A stretch of 62,403 nt of DNA, from contig NZ_WTSY02000011.1 in assembly GCF_009828775.2 (NCBI RefSeq), positions 1 to 62,403 on the forward strand, read 5' to 3'. This document shows, piece after piece, positions 56,246 through 62,403 of the stretch. Position numbers and translations under genes: made by a program. This DNA is from Erysipelothrix aquatica. Its GTDB lineage: Bacteria > Bacillota_I > Bacilli_A > Erysipelotrichales > Erysipelotrichaceae. The stretch's first letter is position 1; each line of letters begins with the position of its first letter. The notes under the pieces were generated by a model. It had not been told where the DNA came from, ran no database searches, and worked only from the letters and a program-made list of their open reading frames with translations.

Positions 56246-56482
56246 ATGACATTAAAGCCACTCATTAGTGTAATTGGTGAATATGTAGTTGATGAGTTAG
56301 ATAAAAATAAACTTACTCAAAGACAGTTCGCCAAAATTTCTGGAGTATCCCAGGCAACGCTAGTGAAAATTATTAGGGGCGACAGCAAAGACGGGATCAG
56401 CACGAAGAGTATTGACCTGTTACTGAAGAACACAAACACTTCAATGAGTGAATTGTTAAATAAATATGGTGAGTATAAATAA
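56246..56482 (+). CDS. Cro/CI (XRE)-type DNA-binding protein
   Basis: 78 aa consisting of a single helix-turn-helix domain: NKLTQRQFAKISGVSQATLV is the HTH core at about 21-40, with recognition helix around SQATLVKII. SD GGAGGTG is 7 nt before the ATG, almost inside the tRNA terminator, leaving no room for a promoter of its own; it may depend on read-through from the tRNA. The palindromic CAAGTTAGTTTACTTACTTG at 56690-56709 is a candidate operator (inference). Likely controls element maintenance or excision. Confidence 0.8.
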   Translation: MTLKPLISVIGEYVVDELDKNKLTQRQFAKISGVSQATLVKIIRGDSKDGISTKSIDLLLKNTNTSMSELLNKYGEYK

Positions 56483-56635
56483 AAAAGAGCCCGAAGGCTC
56501 CTGAACTGGCAAGTTCAATTTTACATCTTACAAAGGACGGCAATCCTAAGTAAGACTAACAACCAGCATCTTGCTGTTATAAACAGAAGATACAAATTGT
56601 AGTTTTAAACACGCGCTTTTTAAGCACCTGCTTTC
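56481..56635 (-). ncRNA. Small structured RNA transcribed leftwards
   Basis: A minus-strand transcription unit of about 155 nt with promoter and terminator but no ORF. Read on the minus strand from 56635, helices are GUGCUU/AAGCGC, CAGCA-AGA-UGCUG, the rod UCUUAC-uu-AGGA-UUGCCG-UCCU-uu-GUAAGA, UGAACU-UGCC-AGUUCA, and the final GAGCC-UUCG-GGCUC with U6. Two adjacent loops share UGCC. The terminator works only on this strand, since there is no T run on the other side. It might be a countertranscribed regulator of replication, a trans-acting RNA, or an antitoxin RNA; which is unknown. Confidence 0.65.
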
Positions 56636-56641
56636 GCTTAT

Positions 56642-56670
56642 AGTATACGACATTATTTGTCGCAAATCAA
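56642..56670 (-). promoter_or_regulatory. Promoter of the leftward small RNA
   Basis: On the minus strand TTGATT (complement of 56665-56670), 17-nt spacer, TATACT (complement of 56642-56647). The spacer holds the inverted repeat CGACA-TTATT-TGTCG. Confidence 0.7.
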
Positions 56671-56895
56671 ATTAAACATACAAAAAAAACAAGTTAGTTT
56701 ACTTACTTGTGGTTATATTATAGAAAGCATTTTATCTAAGTCAATAAATACTTTAAGAAGGTTCTTATCTTTTAAAGACTTTAAGGAATTCAAGGAATTT
56801 TATTTATTAATATGCTAACGCATATTGTGTCGCGAACAAAGTCTGAGTCAAGACCTTTTGTTAGAAAGTTTTAACTAATTTACTGGAGGAAATCA
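56671..56895 (+). promoter_or_regulatory. AT-rich control region upstream of the 421-aa gene; possible origin or leader
   Basis: Contains the imperfect palindrome CAAGTTAGTTTACTTACTTG (56690-56709) overlapping a weak -35 for TATTAT at 56716-56721, a short tandem AAGGAATTC/AAGGAATTT, the hairpin AATATGC-TAAC-GCATATT (56809-56826), and a second hairpin joining AACAAAGTCT (56835-56844) with AGACCTTTTGTT (56851-56862). The SD GGAGG follows at 56885-56889. The layout suits replication or expression control, but no iteron series was found. Confidence 0.4.
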
Positions 56896-58161
56896 ATGAG
56901 TTACACAAATCATAAATTTGAATCGAATGACTGGTTTCATTTTGGTTTTGATGTTTGGTATCAAGTAGAGAATGTACGAAATTTGAAATCTGAAATAAAG
57001 AAAATGCATGCTTCTAATAAGCGTTATCTCATGAAAAGTAAGCATGATGGAATGGTGATTGATGATTTAATTGAGTCGTACCTAAAGACTTCAGATGTCA
57101 CTAACAAGAATTGTAAAAAGTATAAGCAGAACAAAACAAATAAGAAACATCAAAAGCGTTTTGGTTCATACTTTTTAATTCACCTGGGCAAGTCCTATGG
57201 ATTAAATATGCAGGTGAAAATTGTACATGAATTCATCAAGCAAGTTTGTTACGGTGAAGAGAACTTACCATATTTTGCAACTACTTCAAAAAATGGTTCA
57301 GATATCTATATTCACCTATGGATATGTGATCGTGAATATGTCAAAGATGAAGCACGTGTATACGAAAGTGATTACTGGCAAAAAGATGGTAAGCGTTGTA
57401 AAGCTAATACACTTGGTGGTGTTCTATTACATAAACAAGGTGACATTCAGTATGACAAAGAGGGAAACCCCAAAATGTTAAACGGATGGCGTCAAACAAA
57501 GACAAGGATATTTGCAGAGAATTGGAAGACTTCAGCTAAACGTTGGAGAGATGCATTTGTCGCAGTATTCTATTGTGTCTTAAGACGTACAGAACCAATG
57601 CTTAAGTTCAAACTTAAACCAATGAGTTATGACGTTGAATTAGCAATTGTAGAAAGTGATATTAATGCAATTAAAGCGAAGAATCCGGAAATGAGTGAAG
57701 TGGTGGCTAGAAAGCACTTAGAATTTGAACGCTACCAAAATGACAAACAATCCAAAAAGGATAGAGAGTTCATAAATGTAAACAGAAACGCTGCAGAATG
57801 GAAAAATATTAAATATCGAGAAATTGCTTCTCTTCAGTACTTCGTTAAGTACGTCATACATGAACTCATGAGCGATGATATTGATAATTGGAAACAATAC
57901 GAACCTGACTCGTGGAATGAGCGTAGATACATTGACTTTGACAATCCGCCTACTGCATTAAGTAAATCACTAAAGGACTTATTCACACAATACAATCAAG
58001 TATTTAATAAGTGGGAATATACCTCTATAGGTGGCGAAACTCGAAAAATCATGTTTGCATCCAATGAAGAGGTAATTCCAAACTTGCGAGAGTTACGTGA
58101 TAAGTTCAAACACCAGATTAATTCAATTCTAAAAAAATATAAACCAGCATTAGCGTACTAA
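56896..58161 (+). CDS. Unrecognised 421-aa protein of the element, possibly replication- or transfer-related
   Basis: I do not recognise this family. The protein is soluble and basic, with no signal peptide. A region around 90-165 reads as strand (GSYFLIHLGKSYGL), helix (NMQVKIVHEFIKQV), strand (DIYIHLWICDREYV), then YESDYWQKDGKR, an arrangement seen in HUH nucleases; however, only one His is present in the would-be HUH strand. The second half is helical and charged. SD GGAGGAAATC is strong. Being the largest gene and placed between a control region and parAB, it could be a Rep or Mob protein; this is a guess from context. Confidence 0.6.
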   Translation: MSYTNHKFESNDWFHFGFDVWYQVENVRNLKSEIKKMHASNKRYLMKSKHDGMVIDDLIESYLKTSDVTNKNCKKYKQNKTNKKHQKRFGSYFLIHLGKSYGLNMQVKIVHEFIKQVCYGEENLPYFATTSKNGSDIYIHLWICDREYVKDEARVYESDYWQKDGKRCKANTLGGVLLHKQGDIQYDKEGNPKMLNGWRQTKTRIFAENWKTSAKRWRDAFVAVFYCVLRRTEPMLKFKLKPMSYDVELAIVESDINAIKAKNPEMSEVVARKHLEFERYQNDKQSKKDREFINVNRNAAEWKNIKYREIASLQYFVKYVIHELMSDDIDNWKQYEPDSWNERRYIDFDNPPTALSKSLKDLFTQYNQVFNKWEYTSIGGETRKIMFASNEEVIPNLRELRDKFKHQINSILKKYKPALAY

Positions 58162-58232
58162 TTAATCTACATTTAAGGATGATTCATAATTTACCGAAAC
58201 GTACAAACTCTATAGATACAAAAGGATCATTG

Positions 58233-58466
58233 ATGAACATATATCAAATAACAAAACAGAGTCAACTCCAACAGTTAAACCTACAGGAGTTGGATGCATT
58301 AAATGAAGCGGTTTTTGACGAACGAGAATTGCTATGGGAAAACAACTGGATAAATGGTGAATATACTGAACTTACAGAGGATCAACGAGAACGAGAAAAA
58401 CATCTCGTTAAACTCGACCAGATGATCGTAATTGAACTTAACCGAAGAAATGTAGTATCAAATTAG
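58233..58466 (+). CDS. Small hypothetical protein (77 aa)
   Basis: Acidic helical protein starting MNIYQITKQSQLQQLNL, with ELDALNEAVFDERELLWE and a basic end. No domain recognised. ATG 58233 follows AAAGGATC by 4 nt; the frame is open back to 58179, but without an SD. It ends 2 nt before the first TGAGCAA palindrome. Confidence 0.6.
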   Translation: MNIYQITKQSQLQQLNLQELDALNEAVFDERELLWENNWINGEYTELTEDQREREKHLVKLDQMIVIELNRRNVVSN

Positions 58467-58468
58467 AG

Positions 58469-58486
58469 GTGAGCAAATTTGCTCAC
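58469..58486. repeat. TGAGCAA palindrome copy 1 (parS/operator candidate)
   Basis: Perfect 18-bp palindrome GTGAGCAAATTTGCTCAC, 16 nt before ATG 58503 and just before its SD AAAGGGGAG. Confidence 0.85.
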
Positions 58487-58502
58487 AGCAAAGGGGAGTA
58501 AA

Positions 58503-58892
58503 ATGAGAAATCTTGCAACCATGATTTACACGAGACCAGACGTAACTGATATTTCTAATACACTATCATCACTTAACATAATTTTCTTCTTATTATTGGG
58601 CATTATAGCTTTTGTGATGTTAGTAAAACTGCAAAAATTAGGACGAAACGAGCAGAGCGTACTCATGAATATGTTTAGTAGGTTTCGCAAAAAAAGTAAA
58701 CAAGGCTTTATTTTTAACGAATTAGAATTAGAGAAAATCGAAAAGGATGTAACTGTACTAGAAAAAATACTTATCAGTAAAGAGACTGCATATACACCAA
58801 TATATCAAGTAACCATCTATGATAAAGACTATGACTTATTGGTTAGAACAATGGTTAAAATTGGAATGTTAAAGTCAAAGGAGTACAAATGA
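58503..58892 (+). CDS. Hypothetical membrane protein (129 aa)
   Basis: One hydrophobic helix at about 27-45 (IIFFLLLGIIAFVMLVKL) after a short exterior or N-terminal part, then a basic stretch and a cytoplasmic domain of about 75 residues with LELEKIEKDVTVLEKIL and YTPIYQVTIYDKDYDLL. No known family. SD AAAGGGGAG; its stop overlaps the next gene's start (ATGA), so the two are coupled. Confidence 0.65.
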   Translation: MRNLATMIYTRPDVTDISNTLSSLNIIFFLLLGIIAFVMLVKLQKLGRNEQSVLMNMFSRFRKKSKQGFIFNELELEKIEKDVTVLEKILISKETAYTPIYQVTIYDKDYDLLVRTMVKIGMLKSKEYK

Positions 58893-59137
58893 GCGATATA
58901 GAAAAATGTAAACGTTGTGGATGTGACTGGTATCATCCCTGTGAGGGTGGCTGTTATTGGGTAGATGATGAATTATGCAGTTCATGTGCAACAGAAGATG
59001 AACTAAAAATGTATGAAGAGATTAAACAAGCACATATTGACTATTTCTCTTCGGCTATTGGACTAGATCGAAAAAATGAAAGTAAATTGAATGAAAATAT
59101 ATCAGTGAGCAAGCTTGCTCACAACAAAGGAGAATAA
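58889..59137 (+). CDS. Small Cys-rich, probable zinc-binding protein (82 aa)
   Basis: Seven Cys in the first 31 residues: EKCKRCGCDWYHPCEGGCYW and ELCSSCA, a pattern of paired CxxC and CxC ligands known from short phage and plasmid proteins with a treble-clef-like zinc site. The rest is acidic and helical. The last codons (VSKLAHNKGE) are encoded by the second palindrome and the parA SD. Function unknown. Confidence 0.65.
   Translation: MSDIEKCKRCGCDWYHPCEGGCYWVDDELCSSCATEDELKMYEEIKQAHIDYFSSAIGLDRKNESKLNENISVSKLAHNKGE
59105..59122. repeat. TGAGCAA palindrome copy 2
   Basis: Perfect 18-bp palindrome GTGAGCAAGCTTGCTCAC inside the end of the Cys-rich gene, 17 nt before the parA ATG. Confidence 0.85.
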
Positions 59138-59139
59138 TA

Positions 59140-59997
59140 ATGAGTAAAGTTATCGCACTACTAAACATGAAAGGTGGAGTTGGAAAAACAACTTCCAGCA
59201 TTAACATTGCAACTGGGTTTGCGAACAAAGGATACAATGTTTTATTGATAGATTTTGACCCACAAGCGAACTCTACAGATATCTTACTGGACATCAAACA
59301 AGAAGAAGTATTTATAAATAATGAAGTAACTGAAGCAATCAACTCGATGGACTCAGACAAACTCGAGGAGATCCTAAAGCATCTCAACAAATATAACTAT
59401 TCAGAAACGTTTATCGACCAAATGCTCTTCGATGCAGAACTTACAAAGACTTATCAAACAACGGTACCTAACTTGCACATCATCCCATCTCGACTTGAAC
59501 TAGCAAAAGCAGAGAAAGAAATTCGTAATGGTGATACTGCAGTTCATAACAGACTCAAGCGAGTGGTTAAAAAAATACGAGGAGATTATGATTATATCTT
59601 CATTGATTGTCCACCTATCATAAATGTACTTAGTACAAACGTCCTGAACATTGCGGATGAAATCATCGCTCCAATTAAGATTGACCGAGGAGCAGAAAAA
59701 GGACTCATAATGACTATCCAGCAACTCATTGGAATCGCAACAAGTTATGATCTGGACATTCTTATCCGACCACTCTTTACAATGGTAACTAACAATAATC
59801 AAAGTAAGGAAAGACTTCAGGTACTTAATACCTTTAACAACGATATCGTTAAACCAATTGTACCTAAAATTCGTTTTCAAGATAAACCAGTCAATAAAGC
59901 ATCGTTTGAAAATGAACTAATTATCAACAATAACAAAGCAAATGTCGGTCAAGACTACAGAAATGTAGTTGATTACTTAGACAAGGAGTGGAACTAA
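59140..59997 (+). CDS. parA: ParA-type partition ATPase
   Basis: 285 aa. Deviant Walker A LNMKGGVGKTTSSINI at residues 8-23, A' motif LLIDFDPQANSTD near 41, Walker B DYIFIDCPPI near 150. It lacks an N-terminal DNA-binding domain, so belongs to the short ParA type (Ib or Soj-like), somewhat long due to an insertion around 55-105. It drives segregation of the element, or stabilises its circular form. SD AAAGGAG directly follows palindrome copy 2; parB is 1 nt downstream. Confidence 0.95.
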   Translation: MSKVIALLNMKGGVGKTTSSINIATGFANKGYNVLLIDFDPQANSTDILLDIKQEEVFINNEVTEAINSMDSDKLEEILKHLNKYNYSETFIDQMLFDAELTKTYQTTVPNLHIIPSRLELAKAEKEIRNGDTAVHNRLKRVVKKIRGDYDYIFIDCPPIINVLSTNVLNIADEIIAPIKIDRGAEKGLIMTIQQLIGIATSYDLDILIRPLFTMVTNNNQSKERLQVLNTFNNDIVKPIVPKIRFQDKPVNKASFENELIINNNKANVGQDYRNVVDYLDKEWN

Positions 59998-59998
59998 T

Positions 59999-60844
59999 AT
60001 GACAATTCTAAATGAACTGGATAATGAAGCAACAAAACAACATCAATTATCCAAAATCATGAATATCGAGATTGAAGATATTGAACGAAACCCTTTAAAC
60101 TCAGCGCCCATGAATTACCTGGATGAATTAGAGGAACTTGTAAAGAAAAATGGAATAATTAATCCGATTGTTGTATACAAGGTTGCTAATCATCAATACA
60201 GATTGATCGCTGGAGAAAGACGATTCACGATTGCTAAGCGGTTAAACTATGAAACGCTACCAGGTCTCATCATTGATGCACCTAAAGACCAGATAGAAGA
60301 AGAAATGTTAATTCGATTGCATAACGTTCAGAGACCTGATGACACGGAAACATTGCGCGAAAAGATTACAGGCTTTAAATCGCTATGTGATATGAAGCGC
60401 GAGCGCGGTGATGAAGACGTGCAGGGTGTTAGAACTACCGAATGGATTAGCAAACAATTAGGGGGTCTATCGGCTCGAACAATACAAGAATATCTGACTG
60501 GTAAGTATTCAGAATCATACGTTGAAGAACTTGTTAGTGAACTTGACGGAACTCAAGATAGCAAACAAGAAAGGGTGCAAAAACCTAAATCACTAAAGTC
60601 GATTACAAAAGCAATGGAAAAATTGAGACGTGATCTAGAAGCGTTGAATTTACAAGAAAATGATTATGAGTACAAAGAGCTACTCTCATTTGAATATGAA
60701 AGCAGTGAGATGTTTGCCTATTTCGGAAGAAATGGTGCAGACATATCCAGGGCAAAGAAAAAGTTCAGTGATGAGCGCAGTCGTGTTGAATTATTGAAAG
60801 CAAAAGAAGAACAATTGTCATTAAATGACGAAATTGAAATGTAA
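59999..60844 (+). CDS. parB: ParB-family centromere-binding protein
   Basis: 281 aa. N-terminal ParB/Srx CTPase fold: IEDIERNPLNSAPMNYLDE, box I HQYRLIAGERRFTIAKRL near 63-80, box II LIRLHNVQRPDDTETLRE near 103. The HTH centre (TEWISKQLGGLSARTIQEYL) lies near 143-162, and a C-terminal dimerisation region follows. The GERR motif implies CTP-dependent sliding on DNA after loading at a parS palindrome. Such palindromes flank the gene pair (copies 2 and 3), the natural candidate sites. Confidence 0.95.
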   Translation: MTILNELDNEATKQHQLSKIMNIEIEDIERNPLNSAPMNYLDELEELVKKNGIINPIVVYKVANHQYRLIAGERRFTIAKRLNYETLPGLIIDAPKDQIEEEMLIRLHNVQRPDDTETLREKITGFKSLCDMKRERGDEDVQGVRTTEWISKQLGGLSARTIQEYLTGKYSESYVEELVSELDGTQDSKQERVQKPKSLKSITKAMEKLRRDLEALNLQENDYEYKELLSFEYESSEMFAYFGRNGADISRAKKKFSDERSRVELLKAKEEQLSLNDEIEM

Positions 60845-60845
60845 C

Positions 60846-60861
60846 TGAGCAAGTTTGCTCA
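60846..60861. repeat. TGAGCAA palindrome copy 3
   Basis: TGAGCAA-GT-TTGCTCA, 16 bp, arms identical to the other copies; starts 1 nt after the parB stop and ends 16 nt before ATG 60878. Confidence 0.82.
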
Positions 60862-60877
60862 CTGAAAGGAAAAGACT

Positions 60878-61162
60878 ATGAACCCAAACATTTTTGACTT
60901 AATCATTGACACAGTAGTGTCAGTAATAAACTTTCTATTCAATTGTTTTATAACAGTGATGGATCTATCTTCAACAATATATAGAGCGTTATTTAATAAC
61001 CAAGTACCACAATCTACTGCTGGAGAATTACTCTACCTGGTTGTCGGCTTAGTGTTTCAGCTTGCGGTACTTTGTTTGTTAATTGCTGGAGTATTCATAG
61101 TCTTCTCTTACATTGTTAAAGGAGGGATGAAAATTGCAGAAAGAATACGACAACGAAACTAA
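60878..61162 (+). CDS. Small membrane protein (94 aa)
   Basis: Two hydrophobic segments (about 7-30 and 52-80) with a short loop between and a basic C-terminus (MKIAERIRQRN). SD AAAGGAAAAG. Small hydrophobic proteins of this kind are common near conjugation modules, but no family is recognised. Its 3' end overlaps the next gene by 29 nt in another frame. Confidence 0.6.
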   Translation: MNPNIFDLIIDTVVSVINFLFNCFITVMDLSSTIYRALFNNQVPQSTAGELLYLVVGLVFQLAVLCLLIAGVFIVFSYIVKGGMKIAERIRQRN

Positions 61163-61409
61163 AGATATACTTCAAAAAATAAAGGGCAGTAAGTTATATG
61201 TGCCGACTGTTGGAGTTGTTGTTGCTTTTATTGCTTACGGATTATCCATATTAATACCAGGAACACCAGGACTAATCCTTTTAGCTATCGGAATATTCGT
61301 GTTTGTATATTGTATGGTCTACACTGTGGGACGTTCACTGATTCAATCATCAAAAAACGTTAAGGATGCTTATGAGGAAGCGCGAGGTAAGAAGCGAGAT
61401 GCCAAATAA
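61134..61409 (+). CDS. Small membrane protein (91 aa)
   Basis: Begins at TTG 61134 with AAGGAGGG upstream. MQKEYDNETKDILQKIKGSK, then two hydrophobic helices (about 24-42 and 45-66) with a LIPGTPGLILL turn, and a charged C-terminal helix. No family recognised. Overlaps both neighbours, so it probably belongs to one translational unit with them. Confidence 0.55.
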   Translation: MQKEYDNETKDILQKIKGSKLYVPTVGVVVAFIAYGLSILIPGTPGLILLAIGIFVFVYCMVYTVGRSLIQSSKNVKDAYEEARGKKRDAK

Positions 61410-61698
61410 GAATAAAAGATATCTACTTAGAAAACTGGGTAATCGAGAATCGGTTGAGCTAAGCCGTTCTGAGATATATCGAATTGTGGAACATGAATCG
61501 GGGAGTGTTGATGTCATTGTTCAACAATTGTTACTTACTGAACTTAACAAGCGCAAAGAAGAGCTTGCTGGTGTGATAGACTTTAACTATATGTATATGC
61601 ATCAAGTTCTTACAGATAATGAACTAACAACAACTGAACTTGCATATTTGCTTACAGTTTTATTTGGGGGAAATAAGGATGAGAGAGTTTATAGATAA
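61399..61698 (+). CDS. Small hypothetical protein (99 aa)
   Basis: Basic N-terminus (MPNKNKRYLLRKLGNRE), then helices with SRSEIYRIVEHESG and TELNKRKEELAGV. No recognised domain. Start ATG 61399 is favoured because of the purine-rich GAGGTAAGAAGCGAG upstream; the in-frame ATG at 61366 would add 11 residues. Ends overlapping the next gene by 20 nt. Confidence 0.5.
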   Translation: MPNKNKRYLLRKLGNRESVELSRSEIYRIVEHESGSVDVIVQQLLLTELNKRKEELAGVIDFNYMYMHQVLTDNELTTTELAYLLTVLFGGNKDERVYR

Positions 61699-62305
61699 AA
61701 ACGCGTTATTTGAAATTGTGATGGATGTAAGAGATGGATTAATTCCAAACAAACAAGGTTTAAAGAAGATATTTAATTTGTTGCTATCTCTACACGGACG
61801 AGTTGGGGTTGTTGATGGAGAAGTCATTTATAACCCCGATAGATATGCATATCTATCTTACGTAGAAAAATCATCATCTATCATCAAAATGCCAGAAGGT
61901 GATGGATCAGGGATTAGTCGCTCTATGCGTATTGCGATACTTGAAGATGCTCAAGAATGGGAAATTAGAGTGGGTGAGCAAATTTGCTCACAGATCAACG
62001 AAGCACTTCAGTCCTATCCATGTGAGGATAGAATGTTACTGCTCGAACAAAGCATCAATGGAATGTCTGTTAATGCTATTGCTGAACAGTATGCAGTTAG
62101 TAAATCAAGTGTACACCGTAAAGTTAAGCAACTACGCGGAGGGATAATTAAATCATTTAACTTGGTTCCAAGAGACCAAGAAGAGTTGTACCTTAGATCG
62201 ATATCTGAATATCTTGAAAAATCGAAGAGCTTAGGTTTTAGAAAAAGGTGTCAAGATAAAATTGAATTATCCTTTGAAATCATAGAGTGGGAGAAAACAC
62301 TGTAA
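61679..62305 (+). CDS. Sigma-like helix-turn-helix protein (208 aa)
   Basis: Soluble protein with a C-terminal-half HTH of sigma-70 region 4 type: EDRMLLLEQSINGMSVNAIA, then EQYAVSKSSVHRKVKQLR (about 118-156). The N-terminal part (RDGLIPNKQGLKKIFNLLL) matches nothing I know. ATG 61679 follows GGGGGAAATAAGG. Palindrome copy 4 lies within the coding sequence. It may activate genes of the element; that is inference. Confidence 0.65.
   Translation: MREFIDKNALFEIVMDVRDGLIPNKQGLKKIFNLLLSLHGRVGVVDGEVIYNPDRYAYLSYVEKSSSIIKMPEGDGSGISRSMRIAILEDAQEWEIRVGEQICSQINEALQSYPCEDRMLLLEQSINGMSVNAIAEQYAVSKSSVHRKVKQLRGGIIKSFNLVPRDQEELYLRSISEYLEKSKSLGFRKRCQDKIELSFEIIEWEKTL
61974..61991. repeat. TGAGCAA palindrome copy 4 (intragenic)
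   Basis: Perfect 18-bp palindrome GTGAGCAAATTTGCTCAC, identical to copy 1, but inside the sigma-like gene and with no start codon behind it. Confidence 0.85.
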
Positions 62306-62350
62306 TATCCACTATTCAGTGCATACTGAAGGTTAATTTCAAAATCACAT

Positions 62351-62380
62351 AAAGTGTGTCAAACACGGTTGACACTTTTT
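62351..62380 (+). terminator. Probable intrinsic terminator after the sigma-like gene
   Basis: AAAGTGT(gt)CAA-ACACGG-TTGACACTTTTT: one two-base bulge in the stem. TTGACA here followed by TATAAT-like boxes might also be promoter elements, but the spacings (13 and 21) are poor. Confidence 0.55.
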
Positions 62381-62403
62381 GAATATATATAATGGTATAA
62401 TAT

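Larger units (their letters stand above)
56178..62403. mobile_element. Integrated plasmid/ICE-like element inserted next to tRNA-Leu (left part)
   Basis: Downstream of the tRNA the content changes from housekeeping genes to a Cro/CI regulator, an antisense-oriented small RNA, a possible replication or transfer protein, small proteins, ParA/ParB and a repeated palindrome. tRNA genes are common integration targets. No integrase, relaxase or second copy of the tRNA 3' end is visible before the right edge, so the element continues outside the window and its type (ICE, prophage or plasmid) is inferred. Confidence 0.7.

Noticed and set aside
57180-57345. Firm HUH-nuclease call for the 421-aa protein
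   Set aside because: Only one His in the candidate motif (HLW), so it is kept as a hypothesis only.
62369-62400. Promoter at the right edge (TTGACA with TATAAT boxes)
   Set aside because: Spacings of 13 and 21 nt do not fit, and the TTGACA forms the right arm of a terminator-like hairpin.

Overview
The window is low-GC Firmicutes chromosome. Gene order and content (recU-pbp1-gpsB-rnpB, rodZ-pgsA-recA-rny-ymdB, rnjB-ftsK, ypmB-dnaD-nth, LPXTG surface proteins, a reduced set of pathways) fit the class Erysipelotrichia, most likely Erysipelothrix. The species call is inference from gene content; no 16S rRNA gene is present.

Layout. Positions 1-115 hold the tail of an IS30-type transposase. 181-7874 is housekeeping: dacA facing left, then the translation and lipid operon rpsB-tsf-pyrH-frr-uppS-cdsA-rseP. 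8004-24493 is a surface and secretion block: a BspA-repeat LPXTG protein, a small GyrI-like protein, a 6-phospho-beta-glucosidase broken by one in-frame TAG, a 2634-residue LPXTG adhesin with serial SpaA/prealbumin modules, a hemolysin III family protein, and a dockerin-bearing glucosaminidase followed by a membrane-anchored beta-sandwich protein. 24597-29637 is ypmB-dnaD-nth-murF-ddl-alr, which joins replication and repair genes to the D-Ala branch of peptidoglycan synthesis. 29730-36972 holds pbp1/recU (left-facing), gpsB, RNase P RNA, rodZ, pgsA and recA. 37242-55988 holds rny, ymdB, an S66 peptidase, an RNase J2-like gene, ftsK, proS, a structured 6S-like RNA, yneF, a monofunctional transglycosylase, trpS, spx, mnmA, a CPBP protease, recD2, mscL, pepD and a PTS IIA protein.

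At 56091-56177 is tRNA-Leu(CAA), and core chromosome stops there. The rest (56178 to the right edge) looks like an integrated plasmid or ICE-type element. It carries a Cro/CI-type regulator, a small structured RNA on the minus strand with its own promoter and terminator, an unrecognised 421-residue protein, several small proteins, a complete ParA-ParB pair and a sigma-like helix-turn-helix protein. Four copies of the palindrome TGAGCAA-NN-TTGCTCA occur in this element and I saw none elsewhere. Three sit 15-17 nt before a start codon, each at the head of a gene group. They are the best candidates for the element's parS/operator sites, or for a repeated mRNA hairpin.

Points most worth checking: the palindrome system and minus-strand RNA of the element; a Ddl ligase whose C-terminal half resembles VanC/VanG ligases, in a lineage known for intrinsic vancomycin resistance; the dockerin enzyme with a possible anchoring partner; endonuclease III without its Fe-S cysteines; and the nonsense-interrupted bgl gene.
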